From: Clostridia bacterium
GTDB lineage: Bacteria > Bacillota > Clostridia > Oscillospirales > CAG-272
Length of the DNA stretch: 64,000 nt
Direction of reading: 5' to 3'
NCBI GenBank assembly: GCA_017503325.1
Contig: JAFVTI010000029.1
Location: forward strand, 124,001-188,000
The notes under the pieces were generated by a model. The model saw nothing but the letters and a program-made list of their open reading frames with translations, did not search any database and was not told where the DNA came from. The position numbers and the translations under genes were made by a program. Positions 51,522 through 59,659 of the stretch are shown here, one piece after another (position 1 is the first letter of the stretch; each line of letters starts with the position of its first letter).

Positions 51522-52363
51522 TGAATAAACTCTTACTGGTCGACGGGCATTGCCTGCTCTTTCAGATGTTTTATGGTATGCCCGCACGCATCACAGGCAA
51601 AAACGGGCACGCCATTCAGGGCACGCTCGGGTTTGTGGGTGCTTTACGCAAGATGATCGCCATGGTGCAACCGACGCACGTGGCCGTGATTTTTGACGGT
51701 GAGGTGCACAATCCGCGCACCGACCTGGATGCCGATTATAAGGCCAACCGCGAGGACTTTTCTAATGCAGACGAGGACGACAATCCCTTCTCGCAGCTGC
51801 CCGATATTTACGCGGCACTTGATCTGATGGGGATCGCGCACACCGAAACCACAGATTGCGAGACCGACGACGTGCTGGCAGCTTATGCAAAGACCTACGG
51901 ACAGGACTCAGCTATTGTGATCGCCTCGCAGGACAGCGACTTTTTTCAGCTGATTACGGATCAGGTACACGTGCTGCGCTACCGCGGTGAGCACTCTGTC
52001 TTGTGCGACACGGCGTACATACAAAGCAAATTCGGGATACACCCCTGTCAATACGCCGATTTCAAATCGCTGACGGGTGACGGCTCGGACAATATCAAGG
52101 GCGTTCCCGGTGTTGGCCCCAAAACAGCTGCCGCTTTGATGACACAATTCGGCACGCTGGAGGCATTGATCGATCACACCGAGCAGATCAAGCGCCCGAG
52201 GCTTCGCGAGGCCGTAGAGCAAAATCTTAACCGCCTGCGGCTCAACAAGCGGCTGATTGCTCTGGACGGACACGCGGCAATTCCCTTTGCTCTTGATCAG
52301 CTCGTCTATATCGATTGCGGCTTCACTACGACACAAATTTTGGAAAGCATCGGACTTCGATAA
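51521..52363 (+). CDS. 5'-3' exonuclease, DNA polymerase I N-domain family (YpcP-like)
   Basis: 280 residues from ATG 51521. FEN/XPG-like features: LLLVDGHCLLFQMFYG (metal Asp), VIFDG, YKANR, ETDDVLAAYA, IASQDSDFFQL, and the helix-hairpin-helix LTGDGSDNIKGVPGVGPKTAAALM. No polymerase domain follows. It would remove RNA primers or flaps. Coupled to the tautomerase gene by the TGATG junction. Confidence 0.93.
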   Translation: MNKLLLVDGHCLLFQMFYGMPARITGKNGHAIQGTLGFVGALRKMIAMVQPTHVAVIFDGEVHNPRTDLDADYKANREDFSNADEDDNPFSQLPDIYAALDLMGIAHTETTDCETDDVLAAYAKTYGQDSAIVIASQDSDFFQLITDQVHVLRYRGEHSVLCDTAYIQSKFGIHPCQYADFKSLTGDGSDNIKGVPGVGPKTAAALMTQFGTLEALIDHTEQIKRPRLREAVEQNLNRLRLNKRLIALDGHAAIPFALDQLVYIDCGFTTTQILESIGLR

Positions 52364-52415
52364 AATAAGGACAGCCCCATGGGACTGACAAATTAGCGGG
52401 ATGAGAATAAAAAAT

Positions 52416-52446
52416 GGGCTGCTTCATTTGAGGCAGCCCTGTTTTC
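52416..52446 (+). terminator. Terminator of the tautomerase/exonuclease operon
   Basis: GGGCTGC / GCAGCCC stem followed by TGTTTTC. Between the stop at 52363 and this hairpin I see no gene. Confidence 0.7.
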
Positions 52447-52460
52447 AAACAAAAATATCG

Positions 52461-52587
52461 AGTTGCTGCAGGTGCTGGCGAACGCAGTTCGCCCCTACGG
52501 AAATTCATATAGAGGGTTTACGATAACGAAACCCAAAACAAAAACACTCGTAGGGGCGATCAGTGATCGCCAGCACCTGCTGCAACT
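52461..52587. repeat. 127-bp MITE-like cruciform repeat
   Basis: 21-bp perfect terminal inverted repeats (52461-52481 and 52567-52587). Inside each end is a small hairpin (GCGAA..TTCGC at 52479-52491; GCGATC..GATCGC at 52557-52570), then CCCCTACG (52492-52499) pairs with CGTAGGGG (52549-52556). The whole can fold into a long stem with two side hairpins and a ~50-nt AT-rich loop. No transposase. A decayed relative with the same GTCGCCCCTAC block lies at 57421-57542. Confidence 0.85.
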
Positions 52588-52605
52588 ACATACATACAAA
52601 CAAAT

Positions 52606-52634
52606 AAGGACTGCATCCGTGTGATACAGTCCTT
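52606..52634 (-). terminator. Terminator of the Mrp gene
   Basis: AAGGACTG / CAGTCCTT stem with inner ATC/GAT; T-rich tail on the minus strand. Confidence 0.65.
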
Positions 52635-52690
52635 GTTTTGCGTGGATTTCACCGCTTATTTCTCAGCCCCATGGCCAAGTCCTTTTATTT

Positions 52691-53518
52691 TTACTTCAGC
52701 TTATCTTCAATCTTATCGGATGCAGCGTCCAGATAGTCGTTCTGCATCATTTCGATCCAGCCCTTGTCAACCAGCGCAGCGAGCTTTGCATCCATGGGGA
52801 TCTGAGCCAGCAGATCGTAGCCAAACTGCTTTGCGATCTCCTCGATGTGGCTCTCGCCGAACACGCTGATCTTCTTGCCGCAATCGGGACAGAGCACGTA
52901 GCTCATGTTCTCAACCAGACCAAGCACGGGGATCTCCATCATATCCGCCATGTGAGCTGCCTTCTTGACGATCATGGAAACCAGCTCCTGAGGGCTGGAA
53001 ACAATGACGATACCGTCAAGCGGGATGGACTGGAACACGGTCAGCGGAACGTCGCCCGTTCCGGGAGGGCAGTCGACGAACAGGTAGTCAAGGTCAGCCC
53101 AGACGGTCTGCGTCCAGAACTGCTTGACAGTGCCCGCGATGACAGGGCCTCTCCAGACAACGGGTCTGGTCTCGTCGTCCAGCATCAGGTTGACAGACAT
53201 GATCTCAATGCCTGTGGTGGTTGCGGGAGGCAGCATGCCGTCTCCGTCGCCCTCGACGGGCTTGTGCAAGCCAAACGCCTTGGGGATAGACGGGCCGGTG
53301 ATATCGGCATCCAGGATACCGACGCGATAGCCCTTGCGCTGCATCAGCACGGCAAGCATAGAGGTTACAAGCGATTTACCAACGCCGCCCTTGCCGCTGA
53401 CGACACCGATGATATGCTTGATCGACGACGCGGGATGGGGCGCTTCATACATGCTCTGCTTGTCTCTGGAGGAGCAGTTTGCAGAGCAGGTGGAACAATT
53501 GTGGGTACATTCGGACAT
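52691..53518 (-). CDS. mrp: Mrp/NBP35-family iron-sulfur cluster carrier ATPase
   Basis: 275 residues from ATG 53518 (AAGGAAG upstream). A Cys-rich N-terminus (CTHNCSTCSANC) precedes the deviant Walker A SGKGGVGKS, DADITGPSIP, the Mrp signature FVDCPPGTGDVPLTV, and CPDCGKK with the bridging CxxC. It assembles and delivers [4Fe-4S] clusters as a homodimer. An open frame continues far upstream on this strand, but that part only mirrors gpmI. Confidence 0.94.
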   Translation of the reverse strand: MSECTHNCSTCSANCSSRDKQSMYEAPHPASSIKHIIGVVSGKGGVGKSLVTSMLAVLMQRKGYRVGILDADITGPSIPKAFGLHKPVEGDGDGMLPPATTTGIEIMSVNLMLDDETRPVVWRGPVIAGTVKQFWTQTVWADLDYLFVDCPPGTGDVPLTVFQSIPLDGIVIVSSPQELVSMIVKKAAHMADMMEIPVLGLVENMSYVLCPDCGKKISVFGESHIEEIAKQFGYDLLAQIPMDAKLAALVDKGWIEMMQNDYLDAASDKIEDKLK

Positions 53519-53563
53519 TTTTAACACTTCCTTTTTGGTAATACTATATTTGTTATCTCCAGT

Positions 53564-53592
53564 ATTATACCGCACATTTACGACAAATGCAA
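53564..53592 (-). promoter_or_regulatory. Promoter of mrp
   Basis: TTGCAT (53587-53592), 17 bp, TATAAT (53564-53569) on the minus strand; this fixes the gene start downstream of it. Confidence 0.85.
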
Positions 53593-53651
53593 GGGGCTTG
53601 GCAACTTTTTTGAAGATTTTGGACAAACTTTCATTTTTTTTGCCATGTCTC

Positions 53652-53680
53652 TTGATATTCGGGTAAAAACATTGTATAAT
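53652..53680 (+). promoter_or_regulatory. Promoter of gpmI
   Basis: TTGATA (53652-53657), 17 bp, TATAAT (53675-53680). Confidence 0.85.
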
Positions 53681-53722
53681 AATTAGGATTGATATATTAC
53701 AAACCATATTTTGGAGGACGTT

Positions 53723-55384
53723 ATGAACAAACTGCAAAAGCTTTCCAATTTCAAGGGCGTACAGGGCCCCGTGCTGACCATCGTGATGGATGGCGTAGGC
53801 CTTGCTCCCGATACAGTCTCCAACGCCGTTGCAAGCGCGTATACCCCCACGCTTGACGCGCTGATGGCAAATTATCCTATGGTCAGTCTCAAGGCGCACG
53901 GCGTAGCCGTCGGTCTTCCCTCCGATGACGACATGGGTAACTCCGAGGTCGGCCACAATGCCCTTGGTGCAGGTCAGGTATTTGCGCAGGGCGCAAAGCT
54001 GGTCACCAATTCCATTGAGTCTGGTAAGATGTTCGCATCCGCTACCTGGCAGGAGCTGATCGCCAACGTCAAGGCGAACAATTCCACGCTGCACTTCATG
54101 GGTCTGTTCTCGGACGGCAACGTGCACTCTCACATCGACCACCTCAAGGCCATGATCACGCATGCCAAGGCAGACGGTGTTGCAACCGTTCGCGTGCACA
54201 TCCTGCTTGACGGCCGTGACGTAGGCGAGACCTCCGCTCCCGACTACATTCTCCCCTTCGAGGATTTCCTGGCTTCTCTGAACGACGCATCCTTTGATGC
54301 AAAGATCGCATCCGGCGGCGGCAGAATGACCGTGACCATGGACAGATACGAGGCGAACTGGAGCATGGTGGAAAAGGGCTGGCACACCCACGTGCTGGGC
54401 GACGGCAGACAGTTTGCATCCGCCATCGAAGCATATAATACCCTGCGTACCGAGACCGGCAAGATTGACCAGGATATCGATCCCTTCGTTATCGCTGCAG
54501 ACGGCAAGCCCGTTGGCACTATTGAGGACGGCGACAGCGTGATCTTCTACAACTTCCGTGGAGACCGTGCTATCGAGATCTCCAAGACCTTTGACACACC
54601 CGAGGGACAGTTTGACAAGTTTGACCGCGTTCGCTACCCCAAGGTCGTTTACGCAGGCATGCTGGAATATGACGGTGACCTTCACATCCCCTCCAAGTAC
54701 CTGGTGAATCCCCCCGAAATCTCCAACACCATGGGCGAGTATCTCGCAAACACCGGTGTTGCACAGTACGCCATTTCCGAGACCCAGAAGTACGGCCACG
54801 TGACCTATTTCTGGAACGGCAACAAGTCCGGCAAGTTCTCCGAGCAGCTGGAGACCTACGTGGAGATCCCCTCCGACGTCGTTCCCTTTGAGCAGCGTCC
54901 CTGGATGAAGTGCGCTGAGATCACCGACGAGCTGATCAAGGCTTTGCGCGAGGGTAAGTACACCTACTACCGCGTCAACTTCCCCAACGGCGACATGGTC
55001 GGTCACACCGGCTCTTTGGCTGCAACCCGTTGCTCCATGGAAGCACTTGATCTGCAGTTGGCGCGCATTCTCAAGGTGGTTGACGAGCTGGGCGGCGTGG
55101 CACTGATCACGGCTGACCACGGCAACGCGGACGAGATGTACGAAATGGACAAGAAGACCAAGCTGCCCAAGGCTGACAAGAACGGCAACTTCAAGGCAAA
55201 GACCAGCCACACGCTCAACCCCGTTCCCTGCATCATCTACGACAACACCGATGCAAAGAACTCCTACAGCGTCAAGGCTGACAACGGCACCTTCGGCCTT
55301 TCCAACGTAGCGGCAACCATGGTCAACCTCATGGGCTACAAGGCTCCCGACATGTGGAACGAGTCGATCATTGACATTGAGTAA
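53723..55384 (+). CDS. gpmI: 2,3-bisphosphoglycerate-independent phosphoglycerate mutase
   Basis: 553 residues from ATG 53723 (GGAGG at 5 nt). IVMDGVGLAP starts the alkaline-phosphatase-like domain; DMGNSEVGHNALGAG has the phospho-acceptor Ser; LLDGRDVGE, RYEANW, NFRGDRAIEI and ITADHGNADEM provide substrate and manganese ligands. It converts 3- to 2-phosphoglycerate in glycolysis. Slightly longer than the usual ~510 residues, the variant seen in several gut bacteria. Confidence 0.96.
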   Translation: MNKLQKLSNFKGVQGPVLTIVMDGVGLAPDTVSNAVASAYTPTLDALMANYPMVSLKAHGVAVGLPSDDDMGNSEVGHNALGAGQVFAQGAKLVTNSIESGKMFASATWQELIANVKANNSTLHFMGLFSDGNVHSHIDHLKAMITHAKADGVATVRVHILLDGRDVGETSAPDYILPFEDFLASLNDASFDAKIASGGGRMTVTMDRYEANWSMVEKGWHTHVLGDGRQFASAIEAYNTLRTETGKIDQDIDPFVIAADGKPVGTIEDGDSVIFYNFRGDRAIEISKTFDTPEGQFDKFDRVRYPKVVYAGMLEYDGDLHIPSKYLVNPPEISNTMGEYLANTGVAQYAISETQKYGHVTYFWNGNKSGKFSEQLETYVEIPSDVVPFEQRPWMKCAEITDELIKALREGKYTYYRVNFPNGDMVGHTGSLAATRCSMEALDLQLARILKVVDELGGVALITADHGNADEMYEMDKKTKLPKADKNGNFKAKTSHTLNPVPCIIYDNTDAKNSYSVKADNGTFGLSNVAATMVNLMGYKAPDMWNESIIDIE

Positions 55385-55451
55385 TGCATATATAACAAAG
55401 CCATCGTTGTTTTCACTGGCTTAATTAATCTCGCGTTTTGCTATAAGATTT

Positions 55452-55498
55452 ATGGGCTTATTCTTCCCTACTTTGAGGGTTGAACAAGCCCATTTTTC
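55452..55498 (+). terminator. Terminator of gpmI
   Basis: ATGGGCTT / AAGCCCAT stem with inner CCCT/AGGG, then TTTTTCTTTTT. The remainder of 55385-55603 is AT-rich and shows no gene. Confidence 0.8.
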
Positions 55499-55603
55499 TT
55501 TTTGCTACATCTTTGAATACTTACTGGAATTTTGATTCCATTGCTTACAAAATAGGTTTAATTTTATGAATAAAATTCCGAGCTTTACCTCGCCTAACAC
55601 TTA

Positions 55604-57352
55604 CTATTCCTTTTGGATTTCGACTCTATAAATTTTAAAAATCAAATTTTCAAGCCTTCTTTCCATCTTTTTAGTATAACCAAAGTCAAAAATAATAGAC
55701 ATTGCATAAAGTCTTTTATCACCTTTTTGATAATACATTTGGCGGATAACATTTTCGGTTTTATTTGAATTGAAAATATCAAATGTCTTAATCTCCAAGA
55801 CTACATCATCAGAAGACAAATCGCATAATGCCAACACTCTATGATTTTCGGCAAAGGATATTTCCTGTGTCCTTATTTCTTTATTGTTGAATATATTCTC
55901 TCTAATATATTCTATGACTTCAGAAATTCCGCTTCTTATCACATTACTTGTTTCATTTACAGCTTTTATATATTCTTCGTATTGAGGATCAAGAGTTTCT
56001 AGTGTTCCATCTTCTCTCTTTACAACGGGAATTTCTTCGTATTCCGAAGGTAGTTCGCCTACAATTTTCAATTTTCTATTGTTCGAATTTAAGAAATCTC
56101 TATTGTCGCATTCTTTAGCGCCTATCATCGAGTTAATTATATTCTCAATAGATACTCCGCTTATATTGGTTGGGAATTTTCTGATTTTCTTCGTTAATTT
56201 CGGCGGAAGATAATACTCATACAATAAAGAATTTTGATAACTCAATTTTGGGACTTCAACATTTGCGAACTCAGCTAATTTAGGATAACTCGTTAGATAA
56301 GAGGCAGGTATCACATAATCTTCACTGAACTTATATATATAATTATTTTTTATCAGTAATTTATCGCAAACAAATTGCTCAAACAGTTGCCATTCCAAAT
56401 AACAGTCATTGACACCACTGTGTATTTCTGATACACCTTCGATGCCCAAAGCGTTACACAAATTATCTTTCGTTATATTCCCCGTTGTATAAGAACTTGA
56501 AGCAATTCTGTTTTTTATGTTTTCGAATTTCAATGAATCCATTCCGAGAATCTTGTGTCGCCTACAATATTTATCCAAGAAATCAAAATCAAACTTTCCG
56601 CCACTATAAAACAAAATAGTTTTATTTGTTAAATCAAACTCCTCAATCAAATCATCAAATTCCTTTTGAGATAAGGGAACCGCATTTTCTACATCTATGT
56701 CATCAATGCCGTTTATATATGTAGTCAAAACTGTTGGCTGCAATTCCAATGGCAAAAGACGATTATAGATTTTTCCAGTTGAGGGATCATAAAATGAAAT
56801 AGATAGCAAATCATCGTTTGCAGTTCTAAGGCCATTGGTCTCCAAGTCCAAAACCACATATTGCGAAGCGATACTGCTGCTTGATATTTTGGTTTCATCA
56901 ATAGTAATTGATTCGGAACAAAGTTGTTCGCCCGTATTAAATTCAAAATATTTTGAGAATTTCGGCAAAATCCGCTTAATATTTCTGTTTAAGTACTCCA
57001 ACCATTCTATCTGCTCGTCTAACTTCTTTGATTTTTTAACTTTAGATCTTTCCTCTTTGAGTTCATTCAGTTTCTCTTTTATGAGAGCATATTCTGTCAC
57101 ACCATCTCTGAATGCCACAATTATCTCGTCCAATTTGGCGGTAGGTGTAGTGCCATAATTCTTCATAGAGCAACCGTAATGAATATACATTATCAAATTA
57201 GAAGTGAATTTGTAATAGGAAGAAAAATAACAAGGAGCAATACTTTTTTCCCACTTATATTCTTTATATCCCTTCAAATAATCTGATGATTCATAAAAAT
57301 CTTTTAAACTTTCGACAATTGTCATAGATGGTTTTAAAAACATTTTCTTCAC
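55604..57352 (-). CDS. DEDDh exonuclease fused to a RecB/Cas4-like PD-(D/E)XK nuclease domain
   Basis: 582 residues from GTG 57352 (AAGGAG at 9 nt). Residues 1-160 are an uncharacterised helical region with a coiled coil near 85-120. Residues 165-330 form a DEDDh 3'-5' exonuclease: VVLDLETNGL (D169, E171), FDFDFLDKY (D257), and HSGVND (H311, D316). Residues ~490-555 show a PD-(D/E)XK core: D511, E520-x-K522 in VVLEIKTF, then Q538-x-x-Y541, the RecB/Cas4 motif. Base composition is much more AT-rich than every neighbour, a sign of horizontal transfer. A role in DNA repair or phage defence is inference. Confidence 0.78.
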   Translation of the reverse strand: MKKMFLKPSMTIVESLKDFYESSDYLKGYKEYKWEKSIAPCYFSSYYKFTSNLIMYIHYGCSMKNYGTTPTAKLDEIIVAFRDGVTEYALIKEKLNELKEERSKVKKSKKLDEQIEWLEYLNRNIKRILPKFSKYFEFNTGEQLCSESITIDETKISSSSIASQYVVLDLETNGLRTANDDLLSISFYDPSTGKIYNRLLPLELQPTVLTTYINGIDDIDVENAVPLSQKEFDDLIEEFDLTNKTILFYSGGKFDFDFLDKYCRRHKILGMDSLKFENIKNRIASSSYTTGNITKDNLCNALGIEGVSEIHSGVNDCYLEWQLFEQFVCDKLLIKNNYIYKFSEDYVIPASYLTSYPKLAEFANVEVPKLSYQNSLLYEYYLPPKLTKKIRKFPTNISGVSIENIINSMIGAKECDNRDFLNSNNRKLKIVGELPSEYEEIPVVKREDGTLETLDPQYEEYIKAVNETSNVIRSGISEVIEYIRENIFNNKEIRTQEISFAENHRVLALCDLSSDDVVLEIKTFDIFNSNKTENVIRQMYYQKGDKRLYAMSIIFDFGYTKKMERRLENLIFKIYRVEIQKE

Positions 57353-57420
57353 AATTTAATTCTCCTTTACGAACCTTATCAATTGTCAATAAGTTTAAGT
57401 TGTTTCTCTATAGGTTAAGA

Positions 57421-57542
57421 CACAAAAATAACAGCCGCAGGGTGCGACGTCCTCTGTCGCTCTATATCAGACGCAGAGAACTTATTGCATTGCAAAGTTA
57501 AGTTTGTGCTGGCCGGGTGCATCGAGGATGTCGCCCCTACAA
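57421..57542. repeat. Decayed GTCGCCCCTAC-type intergenic repeat
   Basis: Contains GCGAC-GTCCTCT-GTCGC (57447-57463) and, near the right end, CATC-GAG-GATG followed by TCGCCCCTAC, the same core as the cruciform repeat at 52461-52587. Terminal inverted repeats are no longer intact. It lies between the AT-rich nuclease gene and dxs. Confidence 0.5.
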
Positions 57543-57552
57543 TTTGATGTGT

Positions 57553-59439
57553 TTAGTTTTCAGTATTCATAAGTGTTACAATAGCATCAGCAATACACTT
57601 CGAGTCGATCCCTGCCGTGGTATAGACCGATTCGTCGCGGGTCTGATGCACGAAATTGTCGTCGATGGCCATGATGACATGCTTGGGAAGTATGCCATTT
57701 CTCGCCATGGCGTCGGACAGCATCATACCAAAGCCGCCCGCGCGGATCTCTTCCTCCAAGAACACGATGGGTGTGTCGGGGTTGCCGATCAGCTCGGCGA
57801 CACGATTTGCAAGCTTGTCGTAGGGCTTGATGTATTCGCAAAGCAGAATGCCTGCGCGTATTCCCTGTCCGGCCAAGGCCTCAACTGCCTTGATGGCCTC
57901 GCGCACAATTTTGCCGTGCGTAACGATGAGGCACTGTGCGTCCTCTGTATTCCACGCGCGCACGTCGATATCGGTATATGCGCCATCCTTATAAAACCGC
58001 GAAAGCACGTCGTCGTGCTCCCTGCCATTGGGATATCGGATGGCCACGGGGCATTTTTCGCTGATCGCGGTCTTGAGGGACAGCGCAAGTCCGTCCGCGG
58101 TCACGGGCGTATAGATCTTGACGCCCGGGATGTGCGAGAGAAATGCCACGTCGAAAATACCGTGGTGCGTCGCACCGTCAGACGGGCTGATGCCTGCGCG
58201 GTCAATGCACATCACAAGCGGCAGATTTTGCAGCGCCGCGTCGTGAATGATCTGGTCGTACCCACGCTGCAGGAACGTGGAATACACCGCAAATACGGGA
58301 ATATAACCGTTTGCTGCCATGGCTGCACCAAAGGTGACTGCATGCTCCTCGGCAATGCCAACGTCAAAGTACCGCTCGGGATAAGCCTTGTGAAAGGTCT
58401 CCAAACCCGTGCCGTCGCCCATGGCAGCGGTGATGGCGCAAATGCGGTCGTTCTCTGTCGCAAGCTCGGTCAGCACCTTGCCCGTGATCTTGGAAAAGCT
58501 TGGCTTCTCGGAGCTCTTGCCCGTGGGAGAAACACCGTGATATGCGGTCGGTGCCTGCTCGGCAGGCTGATAGCCAAGTCCCTTTTTGGTTTTGACGTGA
58601 ATGATCACGCTCTCGTCCAGCTTCTTGGCCTCGCGCAAGAGCGTTTCAATAGCCTCCATATCGTTGCCGTCCACGGGTCCGAGATAAGTAAGACCCATGT
58701 CTTCAAAGTAATTACTGCCGTAAAGCGCATTCTTGACGCCCATTTTGACACGCTTGACCACGCGGAACAAATGCTTGCCCACAAGCGGAATGCCTTTGAG
58801 CACGTTTCTTGTCACCTTCTTGGCATCGAAATACGCCTTACCGCGGCGGATATGGGCAAGAGTATTGGCAATTCTGCCCGTATTCTTGGCAATCGACATC
58901 TCATTTTCATTGAGCACGATGACAAGGCGCAAATTTTTATCCACGTTATTGAGTGCCTCGTGAACCATGCCGCCCGTAAACGCACCGTCACCGATGACGG
59001 CGATCGAATAAGCATCCGAGCCCGAAAGCTTATCGGTCATGGCAAAGCCGAGCGCGGCAGAGATCGAGGTGGAGCTGTGTCCCGCTCCAAACGGATCGTG
59101 CTCACTCTCGCTACGCTTGGTAAAGCCGGAAAGGCCTCCGCCCTTGCGCAGCGTGTCAAAGCTGTCTGCTCTTCCGGTCAGCAGCTTATGCACGTAGCAT
59201 TGGTGCCCCACGTCCCAGATCATGTGATCCTTGGGAGAATCAAACACGCGGTGCAAGGCGACCGTCAGCTCGACCACACCGAGGTTGGACGCCAGATGTC
59301 CGCCGTTTTCATTGACGCGGCGAATCAGAAAATCACGGATCTCGGCGTTCAGGCAAAGCAGCTGTTGGTTGTCAAGGGCTTTGAGCTCTTGCGGGCTGTT
59401 TACATGGCCAAGATATTGATATTCGGTAAAGCTTTGCAT
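57553..59439 (-). CDS. dxs: 1-deoxy-D-xylulose-5-phosphate synthase
   Basis: 628 residues, typical length. NGGHLASNLGVVELTVALH, WDVGHQCYVHK, the thiamine-diphosphate motif GDGAFTGGMVHEALNN, PTAYHGVSP, the transketolase-type FDVGIAEEHAVTFGAAMA and DRAGISPSDGATHHGIFD are all present. It condenses pyruvate and glyceraldehyde-3-phosphate, the first step of the MEP isoprenoid pathway. GGAGG 6 nt before ATG. Confidence 0.97.
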   Translation of the reverse strand: MQSFTEYQYLGHVNSPQELKALDNQQLLCLNAEIRDFLIRRVNENGGHLASNLGVVELTVALHRVFDSPKDHMIWDVGHQCYVHKLLTGRADSFDTLRKGGGLSGFTKRSESEHDPFGAGHSSTSISAALGFAMTDKLSGSDAYSIAVIGDGAFTGGMVHEALNNVDKNLRLVIVLNENEMSIAKNTGRIANTLAHIRRGKAYFDAKKVTRNVLKGIPLVGKHLFRVVKRVKMGVKNALYGSNYFEDMGLTYLGPVDGNDMEAIETLLREAKKLDESVIIHVKTKKGLGYQPAEQAPTAYHGVSPTGKSSEKPSFSKITGKVLTELATENDRICAITAAMGDGTGLETFHKAYPERYFDVGIAEEHAVTFGAAMAANGYIPVFAVYSTFLQRGYDQIIHDAALQNLPLVMCIDRAGISPSDGATHHGIFDVAFLSHIPGVKIYTPVTADGLALSLKTAISEKCPVAIRYPNGREHDDVLSRFYKDGAYTDIDVRAWNTEDAQCLIVTHGKIVREAIKAVEALAGQGIRAGILLCEYIKPYDKLANRVAELIGNPDTPIVFLEEEIRAGGFGMMLSDAMARNGILPKHVIMAIDDNFVHQTRDESVYTTAGIDSKCIADAIVTLMNTEN

Positions 59440-59472
59440 ACTGCGCCTCCTTCCGTTTGATTTAACTTATCT

Positions 59473-59501
59473 ATTATAGCATACATGCAACACAAATGCA
59501 A
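59473..59501 (-). promoter_or_regulatory. Promoter of dxs
   Basis: TTGCAT (59496-59501), 17 bp, TATAAT (59473-59478) on the minus strand. Confidence 0.85.
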
Positions 59502-59590
59502 ACGCTTTTTTGCTCTTTTACGAATTTTTCATACTTTTTGTTAAGATTTGGCTAATATTCGTGATTTTTATTGGTATTTTTCAAAATCGC

Positions 59591-59619
59591 TTGACAAACG
59601 CATGCATATCATATATAAT
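59591..59619 (+). promoter_or_regulatory. Perfect consensus promoter of the HlyC/CorC pair
   Basis: TTGACA (59591-59596), 17 bp, TATAAT (59614-59619). It places the translation start at or after 59651. Confidence 0.9.
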
Positions 59620-59659
59620 GTTTAGTAATGTTTTTAGAAAAGGAGAACACATTTACATC

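Noticed and set aside
53519..55210. A long open frame continuing upstream of mrp on the minus strand, giving an apparent 839-residue protein
   Set aside because: The extra part is antisense to gpmI, whose protein motifs are intact, and the mrp promoter at 53564-53592 lies inside it.
57517..59460. A 647-residue plus-strand frame antisense to dxs
   Set aside because: dxs carries every family motif; the antisense frame has no ribosome binding site or known domain.
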